NCBI GenBank assembly: GCA_000337115.1
Contig: AOIR01000049.1
Span: forward strand, 28,060 to 67,890
Reading direction: 5' to 3'
From: Natrinema thermotolerans DSM 11552
Lineage (GTDB): Archaea; Halobacteriota; Halobacteria; Halobacteriales; Natrialbaceae
Length of the DNA stretch: 39,831 nucleotides
The notes under the pieces are model-generated. The model saw only the letters and a program-made list of their open reading frames with translations. It made no database searches and had not been told where the DNA came from. The translations under genes were made by a program, and so were the position numbers. Shown here one piece after another: positions 31,829 through 39,408 of the stretch; position 1 is the first letter of the stretch, and the number at the start of each line of letters is the position of its first letter.

Positions 31829-33205
31829 TTACCCGAGGTCGATCGGATCGACCTTCAGGTACTCCCGGGAGACGACGGTCGCGTACGACCCCTTCGGCAG
31901 CGCGAACTCGAGGGTCAGCGGGTCGGTCTCGAGGCCGAGATCGGTCCGCAGGAGGATCGCCCGCCGGGTGCCGGTCGAGCCGAACTCCCCGGGCAGGTCG
32001 AAGTCCGCCGGCTCGAGGCCGAGGTCGTCGAGGACGGCGCGTTCGATCTCGCCCTGCTCGCCGTCGGCCAGTTCCGTCTCGGTGCCGACCAGCGGCGCGG
32101 TGACGAACGCCCGGCCGCGCTCGCAGTGGCGGGTCACCGAGTCGACGCGACGCTCGTCGACCCGCTGGAGCCGGTCGGTGTCGGGCAGTGCGACCCCGTC
32201 GGGCGCGTCGGTATCCGAAAAGCAGACTACGTCGCCCTCGACGGGCCGGTCGAACGGCAGGCCGCGCTCGAGGCGCTCGGAGAGCATCAGGTTGAACGCG
32301 TAGGACTGGGCCGCGTGGACGAACAGCCGCTGGAGGTTCGAGGGCACCCGCTCGAGGGCCTCCCTGTACTGGTCGGGCCCCGGCTCGCCGTCGCACTCGG
32401 CGAGCGCGTGGATCATCGACCGCTCGTAGCGCAGGCGGTGCGGCACGCGCTCGAGGGCTTCCTGCCAGTCGCGGGTCTCCGCAACGAACGCTCGAGCCTC
32501 CTGGGTCCCCGCCGGCTCCGCGTCGGTTGGGTTCCCGAGGTAGGCCATCACTGCGCCCTCCCAGTCGTCGCGAGCGATCGCGAGGCCGACCTTGTGCGTG
32601 ACCGGCCGACGGCTACCGAAGCGCTGCTGACCGAAGAAGTTGGGGACGCCGATCGAGGTCGCGTCTTCGCTCGAGCCGTCCGCACCGTCGCTCCGGTGTT
32701 CGTCCGCGAGCCCGCCGAAGGTCCGCAACTCGTCGGTGATCGCGTCGGCGTTGTCCGGTCGCTCGGGGTCGGTGACCACGAGTTCGAAGGCGTTGCCCGC
32801 CAGGTCGCCGAACTCGAGGTTTCGGCCGGCCCGGCCGAGGACCTCGATCTCGACGCCGTCGATTTCCGGCAGCTCCTCGGGATCGGCACCGTAGACCGAG
32901 AACAGCTGCGTCGTCACGGCGTATTTGTCCTTCGTGCCGGCCCAGTTGACCCGCTCGCGGGAGATGCCGAGCGCGTCCGAGACCCGCGCGGCGAAGTCGT
33001 TGGTGTCCCAGCCACGCAGCGTCGCCCGGAAGACGAGGTGGGGGTAGGCGTCGGTCGGTGCGTCAACGGGTTCGGTGTCGAACCGCTCGAGTTCGCGCAC
33101 CCGGAAGTCGGCGTCGTCCGCGCGGAGGCGGCCGCCGACGCCGTCCGCGTCGCTGACGTAGTACTCCATCCCGACGGTCGCCTCCCTGGGGTGACTCGAG
33201 CGCAT
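31829..33205 (-). CDS. truD: tRNA pseudouridine(13) synthase TruD
   Basis: 458 aa. The catalytic motif [13 protein letters not shown] (D93) and the [16 protein letters not shown] motif identify TruD, which converts U13 of tRNA to pseudouridine. Later segments [19 protein letters not shown] and [15 protein letters not shown] are typical. A 160-residue insertion domain lies between the catalytic halves, as usual in this family. Start chosen at the ATG at 33205; ATG at residue 13 (MEYYVS) is also plausible because the preceding residues are not conserved-looking. The palindromic element 33295-33375 sits 90 nt before it. Confidence 0.93.
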   Translation of the reverse strand: MRSSHPREATVGMEYYVSDADGVGGRLRADDADFRVRELERFDTEPVDAPTDAYPHLVFRATLRGWDTNDFAARVSDALGISRERVNWAGTKDKYAVTTQLFSVYGADPEELPEIDGVEIEVLGRAGRNLEFGDLAGNAFELVVTDPERPDNADAITDELRTFGGLADEHRSDGADGSSEDATSIGVPNFFGQQRFGSRRPVTHKVGLAIARDDWEGAVMAYLGNPTDAEPAGTQEARAFVAETRDWQEALERVPHRLRYERSMIHALAECDGEPGPDQYREALERVPSNLQRLFVHAAQSYAFNLMLSERLERGLPFDRPVEGDVVCFSDTDAPDGVALPDTDRLQRVDERRVDSVTRHCERGRAFVTAPLVGTETELADGEQGEIERAVLDDLGLEPADFDLPGEFGSTGTRRAILLRTDLGLETDPLTLEFALPKGSYATVVSREYLKVDPIDLG

Positions 33206-33294
33206 GTCGGCCGGCGATTCGAGCGCCGCGCGTAAATCGGTTCGTTCTCGCGGCGAACGGCGGGCAACGGACGCCGCCGGTCCGGAGCCGCTTC

Positions 33295-33375
33295 ATACGG
33301 TCTACTGTACGTCATTGCCGGTGGGACCGCGCTCGTCCTGCGGTCCCACCGGTAAATTGGTACAGCAAACCGTAT
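33295..33375. repeat. Nested palindrome (hairpin element, copy 2)
   Basis: Outer arms 33295-33310 and 33360-33375 pair at 14 of 16 positions. Inside them, after 7-nt hinges (33311-33317 GTCATTG; 33353-33359), lies a perfect 13-bp stem (33318-33330 and 33340-33352) with a 9-nt loop (33331-33339). The whole is 81 nt and symmetric. Its right end overlaps the ABC permease stop codon by one base. Outer arm plus hinge match the palindrome at 1-85 at 16 of 23 positions. Possibly a bidirectional terminator, or a non-autonomous hairpin mobile element of the haloarchaeal palindrome-associated kind. Confidence 0.8.
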
Positions 33376-34148
33376 CAGTCCGTCTGCGGGATCGACCGTG
33401 CGCCCAGGGCGAACGCGAGGACGGCGAGGACGGCGAGGATCCCGAGGTTCGCGAGCGCGGGATCGACGCCGGCGACGGCCGCCGTCTCAGCCCCTGAGTA
33501 GGTCGCCGCCCGCACGCCGCGTGCGAAGTAGGTGAGCGGCGAGAGGTTCACCAGCGGCCCGAACCAGCCGGGGAGCAGCTCGGGCGAGACGAACGTCTCC
33601 GAGAGAAAGAGCAGGGGCAGTCCGATCCCGTTGCTGGCGGCGACTGCGCCGTCCTGGGAGTCGGTGTAGCTGCCCAACATTGCGCCGATCCCGCAGAAGC
33701 AGACGACGCCGACGAGAACGTAGGGAACGAGCAGCGGCGAGAACGCGATGTTAGCGCCGGTCAGGAGGATGACCAGCCCGAGGATGAGCAGGCTCGCCAG
33801 CCCGATGATCGCGGCGTTGACCGCGGTCTGGGCGAGCAGCCATTCAGCGCGCGTCAGCGGGGTCGTCGCGAGCTTCTCGAAGCGACTCCCCTCGCGGTGG
33901 CGAGCGACCTCGCTGCCCATCCGCGACAGCGGGGTAAAGAGGACGACGACGGCCAGATAGCCGGGCACGTAGTAGGCCGGCGGCTCCGTGAACAGCCCGC
34001 CGCCCGCGGGATCGGTGCGGACGAGCGCCCCGAAGATGACGATCAGGATCACCGGGAAGAAAAAGGTGAAAAAGACCGCCGTCCGCCGGCGGACGAACGA
34101 CCGCCAGCCGGCGCTGGTCTCGGCCCTGACTCGCCCCATCCGGCTCAT
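33375..34148 (-). CDS. ABC-2 type exporter permease
   Basis: 257 aa with six hydrophobic segments. The order FFFPVILIVIFGALV, YLAVVVLFTPLSRMGSEVARHREGSRFEKLATTPLTRAEW, and NGIGLPLLFLSETFVSPELLPGW then NLSPLTYFARGVRAATY matches ABC-2/DrrB-type permeases. The REGSRFEKLATTPL stretch is the usual coupling element. It forms the membrane part of the exporter with the adjoining ATPase. The start overlaps the ATPase stop (ATGA, 34145-34148). Substrate (drug, lipid or antibiotic) is not shown. Confidence 0.9.
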   Translation of the reverse strand: MSRMGRVRAETSAGWRSFVRRRTAVFFTFFFPVILIVIFGALVRTDPAGGGLFTEPPAYYVPGYLAVVVLFTPLSRMGSEVARHREGSRFEKLATTPLTRAEWLLAQTAVNAAIIGLASLLILGLVILLTGANIAFSPLLVPYVLVGVVCFCGIGAMLGSYTDSQDGAVAASNGIGLPLLFLSETFVSPELLPGWFGPLVNLSPLTYFARGVRAATYSGAETAAVAGVDPALANLGILAVLAVLAFALGARSIPQTD

Positions 34149-35140
34149 GCGGTCTCACCCGTTCGTGCGAGGTCGGACTCGTCGGCCGCACCGTCCCCGC
34201 GCTCGCCCTCGAGCCGTGCCGTCCGCTCGCGTTCGGCCGGCTCGGCCAGCGCGAGATAGACGTCCTCGAGGTCGGGTTCGGCCCACGAGAGGCCGGTGTA
34301 CTCGATCCCGCGAGCCTCGAGGTAGTCGACCACGCTCCCGATCGCGGCGGGATCGATCTCCCGGACGACGACTGCCGCCTCGGGCGTTCGATCGCGGCCC
34401 CGTGCCGGCCGTTCGACGGGGTACTCGAGGTCGGCGAACGCGTCGGGGTCGGCGGTCGTCTCGACGGTCAGCCGGCTCGAGCCGCCGTACTCGCGGACGA
34501 GGTCGTCGGGCGGGCCCTGCGCGACGAGCGAGCCGTCGGCGAGCAGGCCGACGCGGTCGGCGAGGTGTTCGGCCTCGGCCATGTCGTGGGTGGTCAGGAC
34601 GACGGTCGTCCCGCTGGCCGCGAGGTCCTCGATCAGCCGCCAGACGGTGCGGCGGCCGGCGGGGTCGATGCCGGTCGTCGGCTCGTCGAGAAAGAGCAGG
34701 TCGGGGTCGTTGACCAGCGCGGAGCCGACACAGACCCGCCGTTGCTGGCCGCCCGAGAGGTTCTCGTACCAGGTGTCGCCCGCGTCGGCGAGGCCGACGT
34801 CGGCGAGGACGTCAGCGGGGTCGCGCGGGTCCTCGTAGAGCCCGGCGTAGTACGCGAGCAGTTCGCGGGCGCTGAGCCGGGCCGGCGGCGAGAACTCCTG
34901 TGGGAGGACGCCGAGCCGGTCGCGGTCGACGGCCGCCGGCGACGCGCCGAGGATCGCCGCCGTTCCGCCCTCGGGCTCGACCGTTCCCGTCAGCGCCCGG
35001 ACGAGCGTCGTTTTGCCGGCCCCGTTCGGGCCGATCAGCGCGAACACCTCCCCCTGTGCGACCGATAGCGAGGCCCCCGACAGGGCGACGGTCTCGCCGT
35101 AGACCTTCTCGAGGTCCGTCGCGTCGACTACGGCTTCCAT
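34145..35140 (-). CDS. ABC-2 type exporter ATPase
   Basis: 331 aa. Walker A GPNGAGKT (37-44), signature LSGGQ (128-132), Walker B LLFLDEPT (148-155) with TTGID, and H-loop VVLTTHDMAEAEHLADR are all intact. The C-terminal 100 residues are the extension typical of DrrA-like exporters (SRLTVETTADPD...AVVVREIDPAAIGSVVDYLEARGIEYTGLSWAEPDLEDVYLAL). Start at the ATG at 35140; a perfect 20-bp palindrome immediately precedes it. A GGTAAGG (CCTTACC on the minus strand) at 35165-35171 is a possible TATA-like box 28 nt before the start. Confidence 0.92.
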   Translation of the reverse strand: MEAVVDATDLEKVYGETVALSGASLSVAQGEVFALIGPNGAGKTTLVRALTGTVEPEGGTAAILGASPAAVDRDRLGVLPQEFSPPARLSARELLAYYAGLYEDPRDPADVLADVGLADAGDTWYENLSGGQQRRVCVGSALVNDPDLLFLDEPTTGIDPAGRRTVWRLIEDLAASGTTVVLTTHDMAEAEHLADRVGLLADGSLVAQGPPDDLVREYGGSSRLTVETTADPDAFADLEYPVERPARGRDRTPEAAVVVREIDPAAIGSVVDYLEARGIEYTGLSWAEPDLEDVYLALAEPAERERTARLEGERGDGAADESDLARTGETA

Positions 35141-35160
35141 ACGGGCCGGTTCCGGCCCGT
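35141..35160. promoter_or_regulatory. Perfect palindrome abutting the exporter ATPase start
   Basis: ACGGGCCGG, TT, CCGGCCCGT: 9 bp arms with a 2-nt centre, directly 5' of the ATG at 35140. It lies between the TATA-like box and the start codon, the position of a repressor operator on a leaderless promoter. Confidence 0.55.
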
Positions 35161-35505
35161 CGTGGGTAAGGAGTTCGGTTCGGGGTTCACGTGGGCTCGC
35201 GATCGGAGATGGAACTGAATGCGGTGTGGAGTTCGACGGAAGGAGGCGGAACGAAAGCGCCCCGCTATCGTGGCAACACGGAGTTGCCACGCCCTCCCCA
35301 GCCGACTCGCTCGCTCCGGAGTCGCTCGCTCATCCCTCGCACGATGTCGAACCGTGCCTCACTCTCGTTCGGCACAGTTCAGCGCGCGCCACCGCGGACC
35401 GATACGCGGTCTGGCGTCATCGAAGTCGGAAGTCGTGTGACCGGAATGCGGCCGCGCTCTTGCAGGTGCAACCGTTACCCGCCGGTCCGTGGTAGCCGGC
35501 CGGGA
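35161..35505. other. Gene-free divergent region with hairpin and repeats
   Basis: The gene-free stretch between the ABC ATPase and the oxidoreductase (35141-35505, 365 nt) holds no convincing ORF. Inside are a perfect 9-bp hairpin (CGTGGCAAC 35269-35277, GTTGCCACG 35283-35291, loop ACGGA), a direct repeat of GTCGCTCGCTC-like units near 35300-35330, and two 5-bp hairpins (GCACG/CGTGC, GTGCC/GGCAC). It resembles Ser/Arg-coding low-complexity intergenic blocks often seen in haloarchaea; function unknown. Confidence 0.5.
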
Positions 35506-36462
35506 ATGACGCAACTCGGGTACACCCTCTCGAGCGAGGAGTTCGGGCCAACGGAACTGGTCGACATCGCCCGGCGGGCGGAGGCGGCCGGCTTCGACTT
35601 CGTCTCGATCTCGGACCACTTCCACCCGTGGGTGTCGGCACAGGGCGAGTCGCCGTTCGTCTGGTCGACGCTGGGGGCGATCGCGGAGGCGACCGACGAG
35701 ATCGACGTCGGCGTCGGCGTTACCTGTCCGACGATCCGGATCCACCCGGTCAACGTCGCCCACGCCGTCGCCACCGTCGACGAGCTGCTCGGCGACCGCT
35801 TCACGTTCGGTGTCGGCACCGGCGAGAACCTGAACGAACACGTCACCGGGGAGCGGTGGCCCGAACACGACGTGCGCCTCGAGATGTTAGACGAGGCGAT
35901 GGACGTGATGCGCTCGTTGTGGACCGGCGAGACGACGAGCCATCACGGCGAGTACTACACGGTCGAAAACGCGCGGCTCTACACCTGTCCCGACGAGCAG
36001 CCGACGACGATCGGAAGCGGGTTCGGCCCGCAGACGGCCGAATGGGTGGCCGAGAACGCGGACGGGCTCTGGTGTTCCGGGCCGAAATCCGAGCCGGTCG
36101 CAGCCTACGAGGACGCCGGCGGCGACGGTCCCAAATACACGCAACTGCACGGCTGCTACGCCGACAGCGAAGCGGAGGCGATCGAGACGATCCTCGAGCA
36201 GTGGCCGAACGGCTCGCTTCCGGGCGAACTCGGACAGGAGCTACCGACGCCAGCCCACTTCGAGCAGGCTGCGAGGATGGTCGAGGGGGAAGACATCGCC
36301 GAGGCCGGAACGACCACTGAACCCGACCCGCAGGCACACATCGACAGCATCGAGCAAGCGATCGACGCCGGTTACGATCACGTCTATTTCCATCAGATCG
36401 GTGACGAACAGGAGCAAGCGATCGAGTTCTACGAGGAGGCGGTGCTGCCGTCGTTCGAGTGA
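35506..36462 (+). CDS. LLM-class F420-type oxidoreductase (TIGR03557-like)
   Basis: 318 aa. The TIM-barrel N-terminus MTQLGYTLSSEEFGPTELVD with DIARRAEAAGFDFVSISDHFHPW, then VGVGVTCPTIRIHPVNVAHAVATVDELLGDRFTFGVGTGENLNEH and HGEYYTVENARLYTCP, is the luciferase-like monooxygenase fold of the F420-dependent (glucose-6-phosphate dehydrogenase-like) branch. The late HPVNVAH and GTGENLNEHV segments lie near the cofactor. Coenzyme F420 use is from family resemblance, and the substrate is unknown. Start at the ATG at 35506 in the first conserved strand. Confidence 0.85.
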   Translation: MTQLGYTLSSEEFGPTELVDIARRAEAAGFDFVSISDHFHPWVSAQGESPFVWSTLGAIAEATDEIDVGVGVTCPTIRIHPVNVAHAVATVDELLGDRFTFGVGTGENLNEHVTGERWPEHDVRLEMLDEAMDVMRSLWTGETTSHHGEYYTVENARLYTCPDEQPTTIGSGFGPQTAEWVAENADGLWCSGPKSEPVAAYEDAGGDGPKYTQLHGCYADSEAEAIETILEQWPNGSLPGELGQELPTPAHFEQAARMVEGEDIAEAGTTTEPDPQAHIDSIEQAIDAGYDHVYFHQIGDEQEQAIEFYEEAVLPSFE

Positions 36463-36522
36463 GTCGGGTGAGCGCCGCTCGAGGCGGGGAAACCACTGCT
36501 CTCGAGCCGACCGCCGGACGTC

Positions 36523-38151
36523 TCAACACGCCAGCGAGACGAACCGGTTGACCGCCTCGTCACTTCCCGCGACGATCAGCATGTCGTCCTCGCGGACGAC
36601 GAACTCCGGCCCGAGGTCGGTCAGCAGGTCCTCGCCGCGTTCGACCGCGACGACGGTACACCCGGTCCGCGCCCGCAGGTCCACGTCGCCGAGGCTCCGC
36701 CCGGCGAGCTGTGGGGCGGTCGTCCTGACGAGTTCGAACTGGGTCTCCGGCGTGAGGATCTCTTCGTCCTCGATCAGGATGGAGCCGAGCATCCGGCCGG
36801 TAACCGTCGACAGCGAGAGGACGTACTCCGCGCCCGCCCGGTAGAACTTCGGGATGTTCTCGGTCTCGTTCGCCCGGACGATGATCTCGACGTCGGGGGC
36901 GACCTGCTCGAGGACCAGCGTCGCGTAGATCGACGTCGAGTCGTCGTCGAGGGTCAGAATGATCGCCCGGGCGTCGTCGACGTCCGCGGTCTCGAGGACC
37001 GCCTCGTCGGTGACGCTTCCGACGATGTCGACACCGGGTTGCTCCTCGAGGTCGACCACGGCCGTCGAGACGCCCCCGGACGCCAGCGTCTCGACGGCAG
37101 TCCGGCCGACGACGCCGTAGCCGCCGACGACGATCCGGTCCGGGTTGTAGCGCAGCGCCGACACTGTCCGCGATTTCAGCTCCGTGAGATCGTCGCGACG
37201 GCCCGCGACGAGCAGGATCGTGTTGCCGTCGATCACGTTTTCCGTCCCCGGAACGGGGACGAACTCGCCGTTGAACCACGCCCCGATGACGGTAATCCCC
37301 ATCCGGTCACGAATGCCCGATTCGGGAATCGTCTGCCCGACCAGATCGCTGTGGTCTTGAACGAGCAGTTCGGTTACCGCGAGGTCCTCGCTGAGTTCGA
37401 TCGTGTCCCGGAGATCGGCCGAGACGGTCGTCGTCGCCTTCGTCGCGAGGCTCTGGCCCAACACCCGACGCGGCCGGACGATCTCGTCGGCTCCGGCGTA
37501 GCGGTGATAGCTCGCGACTTCGTCGTCTTCGACCACGCTGACGATGGTGAGGTCGCTCGAGAGTTCCCGCGCCGTGAGGATCACCATCGCGTTGGTCTCG
37601 TCGTCGATGTCGGTGACGAGCGCGTCGGCCCGCTCGGCGTTTGCAGCCCGTAGCGTCTCCTCCTGGTCGAGTGCGCCGTAGATAGCGTTGGTGCCCTCGT
37701 TGTTGAGATCGACGACGAGTTCGGCATCGTCGTCGACGAAGACGTAGGGAACGTCCGCAGCCTCGAGTTCCTCCGCGAGGACGTCCGACCGCGGCGTGTG
37801 CGAGCAGATGACGACGTGATCGGTGAGGTCGGTCGACTCCGGCGGCCGGTCCTCGAGGGCCTGCTGAAAGAGCGGCACGACGATCAGCGGCAGCGCGAGG
37901 AAGACGAGCAGGACGCCCGTGAGGTTCATCGCGACTACCACCAGGTTCATCGGAGCGCTCTGCCAGTCGGCGGAGTCGCCCCCGAAGCCGGCGGTCGTCA
38001 GCGCTTCGATCACGAACTGAAGCGCTTCGGAGTACGTCAGCGTCACTCCCTCGAAGGCAGCCATAGCAGCCTGATAGATGCCGGCATAGACGAGAACGAG
38101 GGCGAGGACGGCGACCAGCGAGAGCGCGATCCGCCGCCACCAGTGATTCAT
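36523..38151 (-). CDS. Potassium channel with two RCK domains, unusual filter
   Basis: 542 aa from the ATG at 38151. Two membrane helices (ALSLVAVLALVLVYAGIYQAA and MNLVVVAMNLTGVLLVFLALPLIVV) flank a pore loop with TTAGFGGDS (52-60) where TVGYGD is usual. The first RCK domain (from about 111) has HVVICSHTPRSD instead of the glycine-rich nucleotide motif; the second (from about 338) has RIVVGGYGVVGRTAVE intact. Each is followed by a TrkA-C-like domain. Probably a ligand-gated potassium channel of haloarchaeal type. A longer start would add a proline-rich stretch ending KPLDSHYPV and cannot be excluded. Converges with the LLM gene over 60 nt. Confidence 0.87.
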   Translation of the reverse strand: MNHWWRRIALSLVAVLALVLVYAGIYQAAMAAFEGVTLTYSEALQFVIEALTTAGFGGDSADWQSAPMNLVVVAMNLTGVLLVFLALPLIVVPLFQQALEDRPPESTDLTDHVVICSHTPRSDVLAEELEAADVPYVFVDDDAELVVDLNNEGTNAIYGALDQEETLRAANAERADALVTDIDDETNAMVILTARELSSDLTIVSVVEDDEVASYHRYAGADEIVRPRRVLGQSLATKATTTVSADLRDTIELSEDLAVTELLVQDHSDLVGQTIPESGIRDRMGITVIGAWFNGEFVPVPGTENVIDGNTILLVAGRRDDLTELKSRTVSALRYNPDRIVVGGYGVVGRTAVETLASGGVSTAVVDLEEQPGVDIVGSVTDEAVLETADVDDARAIILTLDDDSTSIYATLVLEQVAPDVEIIVRANETENIPKFYRAGAEYVLSLSTVTGRMLGSILIEDEEILTPETQFELVRTTAPQLAGRSLGDVDLRARTGCTVVAVERGEDLLTDLGPEFVVREDDMLIVAGSDEAVNRFVSLAC

Positions 38152-38280
38152 CACCGGGTAGTGACTGTCGAGCGGTTTGTAGCTTCGGAAACCGGGTCCG
38201 GGATCGCCGGGGACCACGGCCGTTCGCCGGATCGCCGACGCGCTCGAGCGACCGCCGTTCGCCGCTTCCCCATCCGTTTT

Positions 38281-38305
38281 GGACGCGGCGGGCGAACCCG
38301 CGTCC
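38281..38305. promoter_or_regulatory. Inverted repeat abutting the aldo/keto reductase start
   Basis: GGACGCGG (38281-38288) and CCGCGTCC (38298-38305) are perfectly complementary with a 9-nt spacer. The right arm ends at the base before the ATG at 38306, and a GTTTTG stretch (38276-38281), a weak TATA-like box, abuts the left arm. Confidence 0.5.
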
Positions 38306-39325
38306 ATGGAGTACACCACGCTCGGCGATACCGGGACGACCGTTTCGAAGCTCTGCTTCGGCACCTGGCGCTTCGGGAAGGAAAGCGACGGCACCGTCGA
38401 GACCGACCGCGAGGCGGCCCACGAACTGCTGGACGCCTGCTGGGACCACGGGATCAACTTCATCGACACGGCTAACGTCTACGGCGATCCCAACGGGAAA
38501 AGCGAGCGCTGGATCGGCGAGTGGCTCGCGGACCGGGAGGACGTCGACCGCGAGGACCTCGTGATCGCCTCGAAGGTCTACTTCCCCTTCGACGGCCGGG
38601 GCGAGCCGGGACCGAACGACTCCGGCCTCGGCCGCAAGCACATCCGGGCCCAGATCGAGGGCACGCTCGAGCGACTCGACACCGACTACCTCGATCTCTA
38701 CTACATCCACCGCTGGGACGAGGAGACGCCGATCGAGGAGACGATGCGGACGCTGACCGAACTCGTTCGCGAGGGGAAAGTCCACTATCTGGGGGCCTCG
38801 AGCATGGCCGCCTGGAAGCTCACCAAGGCGCTGTGGAAAAGCGACGCGGAAGGGCTCGAGCGCTTCGACGTGACCCAGCCGATGTTCAACGCTGCCGACA
38901 CGGACGACGTGAGCGACTACCTCGACGTCTGTGCGGATCAGGACATCGCGGTCTGTCCGTACTCGCCGCTGGCCGGCGGCTTCCTCACCGGGAAGTACGA
39001 GCGGGCCGACGACGGCACTGTGATCGCGCCCGACGGCGCTCGCGGGAGTCTGACGGACCTGTTCGAGGACCGCTACACGAGCGAGACCGCGTGGGAGGTC
39101 CTCGAGGCCGTCGAGGGCGTCGCCGACGAGATCGACGCCACGCCGGCACAGGTATCGCTGCGGTGGCTGATGGAGCAGGACCGCTTCACCTGCGTCCCGA
39201 TCGTCGGTGCGCGGACGCCCGCCCAACTCGAGGAGAACGTCGGCGCGGTCGACCTCGAGTTGTCCGACGAGCAGTTCGAGCGGATCGATGCGGCTCGCGG
39301 GCCGGACGACGACGGCTACCGCTGA
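38306..39325 (+). CDS. Aldo/keto reductase
   Basis: 339 aa, (beta/alpha)8 barrel. The catalytic tetrad is visible: D54 in FIDTANVYG, Y59, K90 in IASKVYF and H135 in YYIHRWD. The NADPH-binding end GARTPAQLEENVGAVDLELS is standard. Opening MEYTTLGDTGTTVSKLCFGTW fixes the start at 38306. It should reduce a carbonyl or oxidise an alcohol using NADP(H); the substrate is unknown. Divergent from the potassium channel with a 154-nt gap if that gene starts at 38151. Confidence 0.93.
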   Translation: MEYTTLGDTGTTVSKLCFGTWRFGKESDGTVETDREAAHELLDACWDHGINFIDTANVYGDPNGKSERWIGEWLADREDVDREDLVIASKVYFPFDGRGEPGPNDSGLGRKHIRAQIEGTLERLDTDYLDLYYIHRWDEETPIEETMRTLTELVREGKVHYLGASSMAAWKLTKALWKSDAEGLERFDVTQPMFNAADTDDVSDYLDVCADQDIAVCPYSPLAGGFLTGKYERADDGTVIAPDGARGSLTDLFEDRYTSETAWEVLEAVEGVADEIDATPAQVSLRWLMEQDRFTCVPIVGARTPAQLEENVGAVDLELSDEQFERIDAARGPDDDGYR

Positions 39326-39379
39326 GTCCGGAGGCCGTCGGACGGCAACGTTCCCAGTCGTCCGGATTTTCCAAGACGC

Positions 39380-39384
39380 TTATT
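39380..39384 (+). promoter_or_regulatory. TATA-like box of the halocyanin gene
   Basis: CTTATTG about 27 nt before the ATG at 39409, within a stretch richer in A/T than its surroundings. Consistent with a leaderless transcript. Confidence 0.35.
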
Positions 39385-39408
39385 GCTACTGCATACCAAA
39401 TCCAGTCG

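Noticed and set aside
35191-35505. N-terminal extension of the LLM oxidoreductase frame by 105 residues
   Set aside because: It translates a repeat-rich intergenic block (Ser/Arg-rich), and the conserved barrel starts at the ATG at 35506.
37307-39226. Long minus-strand frame covering part of the aldo/keto reductase
   Set aside because: It is antisense to the well-supported reductase and out of frame with the potassium channel; composition-driven.
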